Source: CAVWDI01 sp046259385 (GTDB taxonomy: Bacteria > Chloroflexota > Anaerolineae > Anaerolineales > UBA4823). From it: DNA of 31,735 nucleotides. Numbering within the stretch: position 1 is the first letter of the stretch; each line of letters opens with the position of its first letter. Of this stretch, positions 23,148 to 30,259 are shown piece by piece. Below the pieces are notes generated by a model. That model was not told where the DNA came from, made no database searches, and saw only the letters and a program-made list of their open reading frames with translations. The position numbers and the translations under genes are program-made. The stretch is from positions 1 to 31,735 of the forward strand of contig JBJYWI010000089.1 of the NCBI GenBank assembly GCA_046259385.1, given 5' to 3'.

Positions 23148-24607
23148 TCCTGGCCTCCGATCAGGTGACCCAATTCGTCAACGTCTGTACTCTTTGCATC
23201 AACGATCCGAGACATATTGCCTCCAGAAAAAACGGCGATGCGATCGCTTCGTTCGATAATCTCATCCAGATCCGCGGACATAAACAGGATAGCTGTACCG
23301 GCATCCCTTCTGCTGTATAGTTTTTCCCAGATATAATTGGTTGACTGCACATCCAGACCCCGGGTCGGATGCTCAAGCATCACCAACTTCAGGGGAGTAT
23401 TTAGGAGGGCAAAAAGAAGTCTTTGTTGGTTACCTCCTGACAATTCATCGGCCAGGGTGCCAGGATTTCCCACGATCTGGTATTCCTCGATTCTGGTTTC
23501 ACTTTCCTGCCTTGCCTTTTTCCAATCCACAAAAAATGCATGTTTTTGTTCTGCAAGCACCACGTGTTCAGTAATGCTCAAACCACTTACCAGACCTGCT
23601 TCCAGCCTGCCTGCTGGTACGTATGCCGCCAACGCATCCTGCATGCGGTGGTAGGACCAGGTTGTTACATTTTTCCCATCTAGATAAATTTTCCCCTTAA
23701 CCGGTTGGATCAACCCGGCAATAGTTTGCATTAGAAGTTCCTGACCGCTTCCTTCGAGCCCTGCCAGACCGAATACTTCGCCAGATTTAATTTCCAGGTT
23801 GATACCTTCAATCTGCATGCGATAGGTAGAAATAGCCAGATCGCGAATCTCCAGCATGGTTTTGTTTTTGATCTCTGGAGACCGGTCACTTCTTTCGGGT
23901 ATCTGACCAAACATCATCCGAACAAGTGATTCGTTTGAACAAGGGATATCAATTTCGCCAACCAGTTTTCCTTTACGCAGTATAAAAGCATGGTCGCAAA
24001 GTTCCTGAACTTCATCAAGCTTGTGAGAAACAAGAATAATTGTTTTTCCTTCCTCATGGGCCAATTTTCGCATCGAATCGAAGAGCAGTTCTTTCTGTTC
24101 CGCGCTAATGCCGGTTGTTGGTTCATCCAGGATCAGCACCTGGGCACCGCCAGCGAGTAACCGGATAAGTTCCAATTGCTGTCTTTCTCCCAGAGATAGA
24201 CTATCGATATAAGCATTTACATCCATTTTGAAATTGTACCGATAGGAATATTCTAGCAATTCCGATTCGACAGTTTTGTAGTCCAGCCTGAGATGATTGT
24301 CTTTGCCCAGCAGATAATTGTCGATAATCTTGAACGGCGGGAGGTCAAGAGGTTCCTGGTAAAGCATCCCAATTCCGAACTTTAATGCTTTGGCTGGTGA
24401 ATTAAAATAGCTGGGAGTTTCATCAAGCAGGAGTTCACCGCTGTCTGCTGGTTGATATCCAGATAGAATTTTCATCAGAGTGCTTTTCCCAGCTCCGTTT
24501 TCTCCAAGGAGACCGTAAATATGCCCGCTGCGTAGTTTCATGCTAATTCCATCATTAGCTTTTACGCTGCCGAAGTATTTTCGGATATCATGAAGTTCAA
24601 TTTCCAT
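23144..24607 (-). CDS. BMP/nucleoside-type ABC transporter, double ATPase subunit (ATPase 1, divergent)
   Basis: The 487-aa protein has two fused ABC domains. The first has Walker A G-E-N-G-A-G-K-S (35-42), signature L-S-L-G-E-R-Q-Q (137-144) and Walker B V-L-I-L-D-E-P (157-163). Its Q-loop region reads G-M-L-Y-Q-E-P instead of the BMP-typical G-M-I-H-Q-H-F seen in ATPase 2. The second domain has a degenerate Walker A (G-L-E-G-S-G-Q-E), L-S-G-G-N-Q-Q and E-H-P-T-R-G-L-D. It follows the carbamate kinase gene after 39 bp and overlaps permease A1 by 4 bp. Most likely it drives the A1/B1 pair, giving the locus two complete ATPase-permease sets. Confidence 0.9.
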   Translation of the reverse strand: MEIELHDIRKYFGSVKANDGISMKLRSGHIYGLLGENGAGKSTLMKILSGYQPADSGELLLDETPSYFNSPAKALKFGIGMLYQEPLDLPPFKIIDNYLLGKDNHLRLDYKTVESELLEYSYRYNFKMDVNAYIDSLSLGERQQLELIRLLAGGAQVLILDEPTTGISAEQKELLFDSMRKLAHEEGKTIILVSHKLDEVQELCDHAFILRKGKLVGEIDIPCSNESLVRMMFGQIPERSDRSPEIKNKTMLEIRDLAISTYRMQIEGINLEIKSGEVFGLAGLEGSGQELLMQTIAGLIQPVKGKIYLDGKNVTTWSYHRMQDALAAYVPAGRLEAGLVSGLSITEHVVLAEQKHAFFVDWKKARQESETRIEEYQIVGNPGTLADELSGGNQQRLLFALLNTPLKLVMLEHPTRGLDVQSTNYIWEKLYSRRDAGTAILFMSADLDEIIERSDRIAVFSGGNMSRIVDAKSTDVDELGHLIGGQE

Positions 24608-24646
24608 ATAGATTCGTCTCCAAGAAGATTTATCTCGCAGGTAAGA

Positions 24647-25603
24647 TTACTGGGTAATCCAGGTCCCCGTTTCGCCTTTCAGAGCCCGGCTTATGTTGTC
24701 TGGGTTGGTTATGATTGCCTGTTGCCCTCCAGATTCTAAGAACTTGATAATTGCTTCAATTTTCGGTGCCATTGAACCTTTTGCGAAATGGATACCTTCT
24801 GCAAGATATTCTCTGGCTTGGTTCAATGTAATTTTTGATATCCATTCCTGGTCTGGTTTTCCGAAATTAAGGGCGACTTTCTCAACCGCAGTGGATATCA
24901 GCAGAAGGTCGGCTTTTAAATTTACCGCTAGAAGGCTGCTGGCGAAGTCTTTATCGATCACCGCTGCGGTACCTACATATTCGCCTCTGCCTTTGTCGAT
25001 CACCGGGATTCCACCGCCACCGACGGTTATCACAACCACACCGCTGTCAACAAGCGTCTTGATCGAATCGAATTCAACCACCTCCACTGGCAAGGGTGAA
25101 GCTACAACACGCCTCCAACCTCTACCGGCGTCCTCGACAACATCCCAGTCAAGGTCATTAGCACGTCTCTGAGCTTCATCTTGATCCATGAATCCCCCTA
25201 TCGGTTTGGTTGGATTCTTAAAAGCAGGATCTTCTTTATCTACGAGCACCTGCGTGATTATGGTCGCAACATTCTTCTTAACACCTCTTCTATAGAATTC
25301 ATTCTGCAAATTCTGCTGCAAGGCATATCCTATCGCGCCTTGAGAATCTGCTCCACAGACATCCAGTGGAAGCTCATGTAAACCTTCCACTCTGTGGGCG
25401 ATTTCAGACCTGCGCAGGATAAAACCTACCTGCGGGCCATTTCCATGCCCAATTGCAACATCCCACCCTTCTTCGATCATATCCGCGATATGGACGGTGG
25501 TTTCCTTAGCTGCCAGGTACTGGTCTTCTACAGTCTGGTGGTTTTTGTCTTTAATCAGCGAGTTGCCGCCGATTGCGACTACCGCCACTTTGCGATTTTT
25601 CAT
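24647..25603 (-). CDS. arcC: Carbamate kinase
   Basis: The enzyme interconverts carbamoyl phosphate plus ADP with carbamate plus ATP; in catabolic loci it runs towards ATP synthesis. The 318-aa product has the amino-acid-kinase fold and all family landmarks: A-I-G-G-N-S-L near the N-terminus, G-H-G-N-G-P-Q-V-G (52-60), P-T-K-P-I-G-G-F (131-138), V-I-T-V-G-G-G-G-I-P (191-200) and the K-G-S-M-A-P-K block near the C-terminus. GGAG lies eight bases before the ATG. It is 16 bp after the YgeW-like gene, so the carbamoyl-phosphate-producing and -consuming enzymes are co-transcribed. E. coli YqeA is the matching protein in the yge/hyu locus. No arginine deiminase is nearby, so this is not an ordinary arginine deiminase operon. 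Confidence 0.93.
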   Translation of the reverse strand: MKNRKVAVVAIGGNSLIKDKNHQTVEDQYLAAKETTVHIADMIEEGWDVAIGHGNGPQVGFILRRSEIAHRVEGLHELPLDVCGADSQGAIGYALQQNLQNEFYRRGVKKNVATIITQVLVDKEDPAFKNPTKPIGGFMDQDEAQRRANDLDWDVVEDAGRGWRRVVASPLPVEVVEFDSIKTLVDSGVVVITVGGGGIPVIDKGRGEYVGTAAVIDKDFASSLLAVNLKADLLLISTAVEKVALNFGKPDQEWISKITLNQAREYLAEGIHFAKGSMAPKIEAIIKFLESGGQQAIITNPDNISRALKGETGTWITQ

Positions 25604-25619
25604 TAATTTTTCTCCAATT

Positions 25620-26600
25620 TTAACGCATCGTTAGTGCCATTACAGCCTTCTGGACATGCAGCCGGTTTTCTGCCTCATCAAATACAACGGAATTTGGACC
25701 GTCCATCACTCCATCAGTGACCTCGATATTTCTGTCCGCTGGCAGCGGGTGCATATAAATCGCATCACGGTTCGCAAGCGCCATTTTTCTCTCGTCGGTG
25801 ATCCAATCCTTATACTTATCCTGGATCTGTTTGCCCTCGTCTGGATCCTGTGTGGTAAGGAGCGGTCCCCAGGATTTGGCATAAACAATATCAGCGTCTT
25901 TGAATGCTGCCTCCATGTCATCGCTGACTTCGAATCCAGCGCGATATTTTTTCGCCTGCTCCATAGCCTGATCCATGATATCCGGCATCAATTTGAATTC
26001 AGGGGGATGGGCAAGTACAACATCCAAGCCGAACCTGGGCATTTGCAGAATTAAGGATTGGGGCACTGAGATCGGCTTCAGATAAGATGAGGCGTATGCC
26101 CAGGAAACAACCATCTTCTTCCTGCGCAAATCGCGGCCTTTCTTTTCGAAAATAGTCAGAAGATCAGCCAGTATTTGAAAAGGATGATAGTATTCACACT
26201 GCATGTTCAGTACCGGAACACGAGATGCATCCGCCACAAGATTAAGATAGCGGTTGCCAATGCCCCAGTCCACATGCCTAATTGCTATACCATCGAAATA
26301 CCTCCCAAAGATCTCTCCCATCTCCTTTTCCGTATCGCCGTGTGAGATCTGGGTTGTCCTGCTCTCAATAAATGCAGCATGACCACCAAGTTGAGCCATG
26401 CCCGCTTCAAAGGATCCGCGTGTGCGGGTGCTTGAGAAGAAAAACAGCATAGCCAGTACCTTGTCCCGCAGATAGGCTTGTTCTTCTCCAAGTGCACGTT
26501 TGCGTTTTAGGTCAGCCGCCACTTCCAAAACAGTTTCAACCTCCTCCTTGCTAAAATCCAAATCGCCAATAAGATCTCTGTTTCTTAGGTCTGTTTGCAT
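25620..26600 (-). CDS. ygeW: YgeW-like (knotted-type) carbamoyltransferase
   Basis: The 326-aa transcarbamylase has S-T-R-T-R (57-61) for carbamoyl phosphate binding and H-P-F-Q (139-142). The block S-W-A-Y-A-S-S-Y-L-K-P-I-S-V-P-Q (166-181) matches the proline-rich loop of E. coli YgeW and of the knotted acetyl/succinylornithine carbamoyltransferases. R-F-G-L-D-V-V-L-A-H-P and A-F-K-D-A-D-I-V-Y-A-K-S-W also match YgeW closely. It has H-P-L-P (284-287) where ornithine carbamoyltransferases have H-C-L-P, and it is about 70 residues shorter than E. coli YgeW. Its neighbours are an ATCase-like paralogue 27 bp upstream and carbamate kinase 16 bp downstream. The acceptor is unknown; a carbamoylated product of purine ring cleavage, degraded in the reverse direction, is my inference. 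Confidence 0.8.
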   Translation of the reverse strand: MQTDLRNRDLIGDLDFSKEEVETVLEVAADLKRKRALGEEQAYLRDKVLAMLFFFSSTRTRGSFEAGMAQLGGHAAFIESRTTQISHGDTEKEMGEIFGRYFDGIAIRHVDWGIGNRYLNLVADASRVPVLNMQCEYYHPFQILADLLTIFEKKGRDLRRKKMVVSWAYASSYLKPISVPQSLILQMPRFGLDVVLAHPPEFKLMPDIMDQAMEQAKKYRAGFEVSDDMEAAFKDADIVYAKSWGPLLTTQDPDEGKQIQDKYKDWITDERKMALANRDAIYMHPLPADRNIEVTDGVMDGPNSVVFDEAENRLHVQKAVMALTMR

Positions 26601-26627
26601 TAGAAATTCTCCCTTTGAATATCCGGA

Positions 26628-27581
26628 TTACTCCATTGCTCCAAGAACCAGCGCAAGCAACGCCATTCGCATCACAACACCGTTAAATGCTTCCTGCCAG
26701 TAGCGTGACCAGCGTGTAATGTCCACATCGGTTGGAATTTCATCCATCCTAGGGAGGGAATGCAGCAGAATGGCATCGCTTTTCGCTTTTGATTCCAAAA
26801 GGTCACGCGTTATCTTGTAATTAGATGGCGTCAATCCAACATCCCCTGAACGTTCATCGCGTGATTTTGTGTAGTCAGGCTGGACAACCGGTTCAACCAG
26901 GATTACATCAGCTTTATGGATAACCTGTTCGACGTGTTCAGCTTCACTGAAATTGAGGCTGTACTGTTTGAGCTCTTGCTTAAATTCATCTGTCAGGGAT
27001 ATATCCGGGGGGGAAATAAAGGTAATCGGACAGTCAAACTGGGTCAAACCATATGCCAGGGAGTGCATGGTTCGCATACGCATATCTCCAACTGCCAACC
27101 ACTCCAGACCATCAATACGGCCTTTTTCCTGCAATACTGTGTAGAGGTCGGTAAGAATTTGAGTGGGGTGTTCTCCCCAACCATCGCCGCCGTTAATGAT
27201 TGGTACAGAAGTCCATTCTGCAGCTTCATGCGGAGCGCCTTTCTGGAAATGGCGCATCACGATTGCATCCCCGTAAAATTCGAGCATCTTCACAGTATCC
27301 TTAATCGATTCCTGGTAGAAGTCTCCTGCTCTGGTCATTTTTGCATCTGAAAAGCCGGTCACATGACCGCCAAGACGGTGCATTGCGGCTTCGTGGGCTA
27401 GGCGAGTGCGGGTGCTGGGCTGGTAAAAAGCAGTAACAAGTGTCTTCTGCGCTAAAATATCGCTGTTTTTTCTATACTTGGCAATTGGTTCCAGATGCTT
27501 GGCAACCTCAAAGATGTGAAAGAATTCGTTCCTCTCGAAATCCTTGAGTGACAGGATATCCCGTCCATTAAAACTTTTCAT
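26628..27581 (-). CDS. Aspartate carbamoyltransferase-like enzyme with altered substrate pocket
   Basis: The 317-aa protein has an ATCase backbone: P-S-T-R-T-R (55-60), H-P-T-Q-I-L-T-D-L (138-146), G-D-M-R-M-R-T (165-171) and L-H-S-L-P-R-M-D-E-I (273-282). By eye alignment with E. coli PyrB two key acceptor or loop residues differ. The 80s-loop 'KKGE' (Lys84) becomes F-Y-Q-E (88-91), and the 'M-T-R-V-Q' segment carrying Arg229 becomes E-P-V-V-Q (230-234). The usual H-P-L-P-R is H-S-L-P-R. No PyrI or other pyrimidine biosynthesis gene is present, and it sits with a second carbamoyltransferase and carbamate kinase. I therefore think it is a catabolic transcarbamylase for a non-aspartate acceptor, not PyrB, but biosynthetic ATCase remains the main alternative. 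AGGAG precedes the ATG at seven bases. Confidence 0.75.
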   Translation of the reverse strand: MKSFNGRDILSLKDFERNEFFHIFEVAKHLEPIAKYRKNSDILAQKTLVTAFYQPSTRTRLAHEAAMHRLGGHVTGFSDAKMTRAGDFYQESIKDTVKMLEFYGDAIVMRHFQKGAPHEAAEWTSVPIINGGDGWGEHPTQILTDLYTVLQEKGRIDGLEWLAVGDMRMRTMHSLAYGLTQFDCPITFISPPDISLTDEFKQELKQYSLNFSEAEHVEQVIHKADVILVEPVVQPDYTKSRDERSGDVGLTPSNYKITRDLLESKAKSDAILLHSLPRMDEIPTDVDITRWSRYWQEAFNGVVMRMALLALVLGAME

Positions 27582-27634
27582 TCCAACTCTCCTTTAAATA
27601 TTATGAAAATTAAATTCAGCTTCGATACATTTCC

Positions 27635-28360
27635 TCATATTTCAATTTGAATCCGGCGTACTACATGGAAATTAAAATATCCAGGTAAAAAATAACTCCG
27701 GGACTGATCAACAACCTGTCCGAATGGATCATATAAATCCGCGCAAAAATACAGAAGAGCGTCCCCTCTCTGGATACCGAGCGAGCGGGCAATATTGGCT
27801 GATGCATTGACTGCATTGATATCAGTGCAGGCTACGGATAATTGCGGCGTTCCGCGCTCCAACAAGAGATCCAGGACTGAGCCGTGAAAATTATGTTCGA
27901 AATCTTCTGGAAGCAGGACACTAGCTGGTAGCACATCCTTTAAGAAAGCTGCCGGGCGGTCTTCTGCGATAATCACCCTGGAGATGTCGGTTACAATTCC
28001 GCCGGCTTCGATACCCAGTCTTTCATATTCATCAATTGTGGGTGACCGGAGTTCCGCCTTCCACTTACCCAATTTGACTTCTAGACCGATCCGGTTTGCA
28101 ATTGTCTGGATGCTTTCAAGGACCTCGAGCCCGCTTTCAATCACCTGCGGCGCACTGGTAATAAAGGTCCCGGAGCCCTGCCTGCGGCGAACCCTGCCCT
28201 GGATTTCAAATGTTCTCATCGCTTCCCGCAGAGTCGCTCTCGAAACACCCAATTGCTGGGAAAGCTCGGGCTCTGACGGTAATTTCTGTCCTGCAACTCC
28301 TGTATCAATCAGGTGTTCAAGGTCTTTATGCAGTCTCCAGGAAATTGATTGATTGTGCAT
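27635..28360 (-). CDS. GntR/HutC-family transcriptional regulator (UTRA domain)
   Basis: The 241-aa protein has an N-terminal winged helix-turn-helix with the GntR pattern L-P-S-E-P-E-L-S-Q-Q-L-G-V-S-R-A-T-L-R-E (27-46) and wing R-R-R-Q-G-S-G-T-F-I. A UTRA ligand-binding domain (about 85-240) follows, with the E-x-x-P-A-A-F-like strand seen in HutC regulators. Such proteins usually repress a catabolic operon and release DNA on binding a pathway metabolite. It is embedded between adenine deaminase (21 bp) and the ATCase-like gene (53 bp), so it should regulate this cluster autogenously, perhaps through the AT-rich inverted repeat at about 30.2 kb. No strong Shine-Dalgarno sequence precedes the ATG, consistent with low expression. 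Confidence 0.88.
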   Translation of the reverse strand: MHNQSISWRLHKDLEHLIDTGVAGQKLPSEPELSQQLGVSRATLREAMRTFEIQGRVRRRQGSGTFITSAPQVIESGLEVLESIQTIANRIGLEVKLGKWKAELRSPTIDEYERLGIEAGGIVTDISRVIIAEDRPAAFLKDVLPASVLLPEDFEHNFHGSVLDLLLERGTPQLSVACTDINAVNASANIARSLGIQRGDALLYFCADLYDPFGQVVDQSRSYFLPGYFNFHVVRRIQIEI

Positions 28361-28381
28361 AGTTATTGAATAGTCACCATT

Positions 28382-30172
28382 TCATCCCTCAATTACTGGG
28401 ACAAAATCGAATTTATTTACATCGACCAAACCTAAATCGGAAATCCGCAGTTCCGGAATCACCACTAACGCAAGCAAACTCAGCTGCATGTTTGGATTAT
28501 TTAAGGTGCATCCGCATGATTTAAACCCATCCAGCACAGTTCGCGCTTTCTTTGCCACTACATCAGCTCTTTCGCTTGACATCAGTCCCGCAATTGGAAG
28601 GTCAACCTCCCCGATAATCTCGCCATTTTTCACAACCACCTGTCCGCCACCAATCCGGATTAGTTCATCTACCGCTCTGGCCATATCGCTTTCACTGGTG
28701 CCAACAACGATCATATGGTGGCTGTCATGGGCGACAGTTGAACCGACTGCACAGGGTGCATTAAAACCGAATCCCGTCACCAGTCCCACTGTTACCCCGC
28801 CGTTACCTTTATGCCTCTCAACCAACGCGATTTTGTTTATATCTCGCTCAATATCGATCTTAATTTCTTCATTCACAACCGGGAGTTCAATCTGTAATCG
28901 ATGGGTTGGCGCTTGATTTTCAATCACTCCAATCACATTGGCGAGCACCTTTTCCTTACTGGGAGCTGCCAGTTTAAAATCAACCTTGTGCAGCGGATGC
29001 CCGAGATGGATGGATTGTAGAGCCCAATTGGGGTAATGAAACAGCGGCAGTTCGAATCTGGTTTTTTGATTTTCAACCAGGATTTGACCACGGGCTATAA
29101 CCGTCTCAGGTTTGAAATTTTCCAGATCACTTATGAGCAGAATATCTGCGAATCTGCCCGGAGCGATCATACCGATATCGCGCCATACACCAAAATGTTC
29201 AGCGGTGTTGATGGTCGCCATCTGGATCGCAGTCAGAGGAGGTATGCCGTAATTAATCGCCTGCTGGACAGCCAGGTTGACATGCCCGTCGTTCACGAGG
29301 GTCTCGGAATGAGAATCATCCGTGCACAGGATAAAATTGCGTGGCTCAAGACCCGCTTCGGTGATTGCCTTTACCCCTTCGGCGACATCGTGCCAGGCCG
29401 ATCCAAAGCGCAACATCGCTTTCATCCCCTGGCGGACACGAGATACAGCGTCTTCTTTGCGGGTGCCTTCATGATCATCCTGCGGTCCGCCGGCAGCATA
29501 ACCGTGAAAAGGCAAACCAAGGTCTGGTGATGCGTAATGCCCGCCGATAATTTTTCCAGCAGCGATTGTTTGCGCCATTTCGGCGTGCATTTTTTCATCG
29601 CTATTAAATACCCCTGGAAAATTCATCATTTCCCCCAACCCGATGATGCCGGCCCATGTCATTGCCTCAGCAACCTGCTCTGGTCCTATACTGGCGCCCG
29701 GTGTTTCCAGACCCGGGGCGGAAGGCACGCAGGAAGGCATCTGCACCCAGACATGAATTGGTTGCTGGGCAGCTTCATCGACCATTAATTTCACTCCTTT
29801 TAAACCGAAAACATTCGCAATTTCATGTGGGTCGATGAACATCGCTGTAGTCCCATGCGGGATAACCGCCCTAACAAATTCGGTTACAGTCAACATTCCA
29901 GATTCAACATGCATGTGGCCGTCAAGCAATCCGGGGACAAGATAGCGGTCATGAGCCTGGATGACTATAGTGTGTTCGCCAATTGTGTGGGAAGCATCAT
30001 CACCAACAAATGCGATTCGTTCTCCCGAAATGGCGATATCTGTATTTGGCAGGATTTCACCGGATTGCACATTCACCCAACGTCCGTTTTTTATTAGAAT
30101 ATCTGAAGGTGAACGTCCCATTGCGATATCCACCAGGTTTTTTGAGCGATCCGTTAATTCCCTGATTTCCAT
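28382..30172 (-). CDS. ade: Adenine deaminase
   Basis: The enzyme hydrolyses adenine to hypoxanthine and ammonia. The 596-aa protein has normal Ade/YicP length and the family's metal site H-M-H-V-E-S (86-91) after P-G-L-L-D-G. It also has the D-P-H-E-I-A-N motif, G-L-G-E-M-M-N, G-H-Y-A-S-P and C-T-D-D-S-H-S-E. The C-terminal Ade domain includes V-A-H-D-S-H-H, M-S-S-E and C-T-L-N-N-P-N-M-Q-L-S-L-L-A-L. A strong GGAGG precedes the ATG at 30172. It follows the 8-oxoguanine deaminase-type gene after 87 bp and precedes the GntR regulator by 21 bp. Together with the first gene it defines the cluster as purine-directed. Confidence 0.93.
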   Translation of the reverse strand: MEIRELTDRSKNLVDIAMGRSPSDILIKNGRWVNVQSGEILPNTDIAISGERIAFVGDDASHTIGEHTIVIQAHDRYLVPGLLDGHMHVESGMLTVTEFVRAVIPHGTTAMFIDPHEIANVFGLKGVKLMVDEAAQQPIHVWVQMPSCVPSAPGLETPGASIGPEQVAEAMTWAGIIGLGEMMNFPGVFNSDEKMHAEMAQTIAAGKIIGGHYASPDLGLPFHGYAAGGPQDDHEGTRKEDAVSRVRQGMKAMLRFGSAWHDVAEGVKAITEAGLEPRNFILCTDDSHSETLVNDGHVNLAVQQAINYGIPPLTAIQMATINTAEHFGVWRDIGMIAPGRFADILLISDLENFKPETVIARGQILVENQKTRFELPLFHYPNWALQSIHLGHPLHKVDFKLAAPSKEKVLANVIGVIENQAPTHRLQIELPVVNEEIKIDIERDINKIALVERHKGNGGVTVGLVTGFGFNAPCAVGSTVAHDSHHMIVVGTSESDMARAVDELIRIGGGQVVVKNGEIIGEVDLPIAGLMSSERADVVAKKARTVLDGFKSCGCTLNNPNMQLSLLALVVIPELRISDLGLVDVNKFDFVPVIEG

Positions 30173-30184
30173 TTTTCCTCCAAG

Positions 30185-30215
30185 GAATTATATAAATTTT
30201 GATAATATTTAATTC
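30185..30215. promoter_or_regulatory. AT-rich imperfect inverted repeat upstream of ade (candidate operator)
   Basis: GAATTA (30185-30190) and TAATTC (30210-30215) are the perfect outer arms of a 31-bp imperfect palindrome; about nine of twelve outer positions match. It ends 13 bp upstream of the ade start and covers a TATAAT-like sequence, so a repressor bound here would block both promoter and ribosome site. GntR/HutC binding is a guess from gene context. Confidence 0.3.
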
Positions 30216-30259
30216 TTATACCGATTTACACAACCTGAAATCTATATTGCTTTGGCTTA

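Noticed and set aside
15036..24607. Sugar (ribose/galactose) ABC transporter reading for the double-ATPase genes
   Set aside because: The ATPases share the RbsA/MglA double-domain plan, but the BMP-type binding protein, HQHF/LSVGQQQR motifs and NupP/NupQ-like permeases fit nucleoside/purine systems better.
24647..27581. Arginine deiminase operon
   Set aside because: Carbamoyltransferase plus carbamate kinase suggested it, but there is no arginine deiminase or antiporter, and the transferases are of YgeW and ATCase type.
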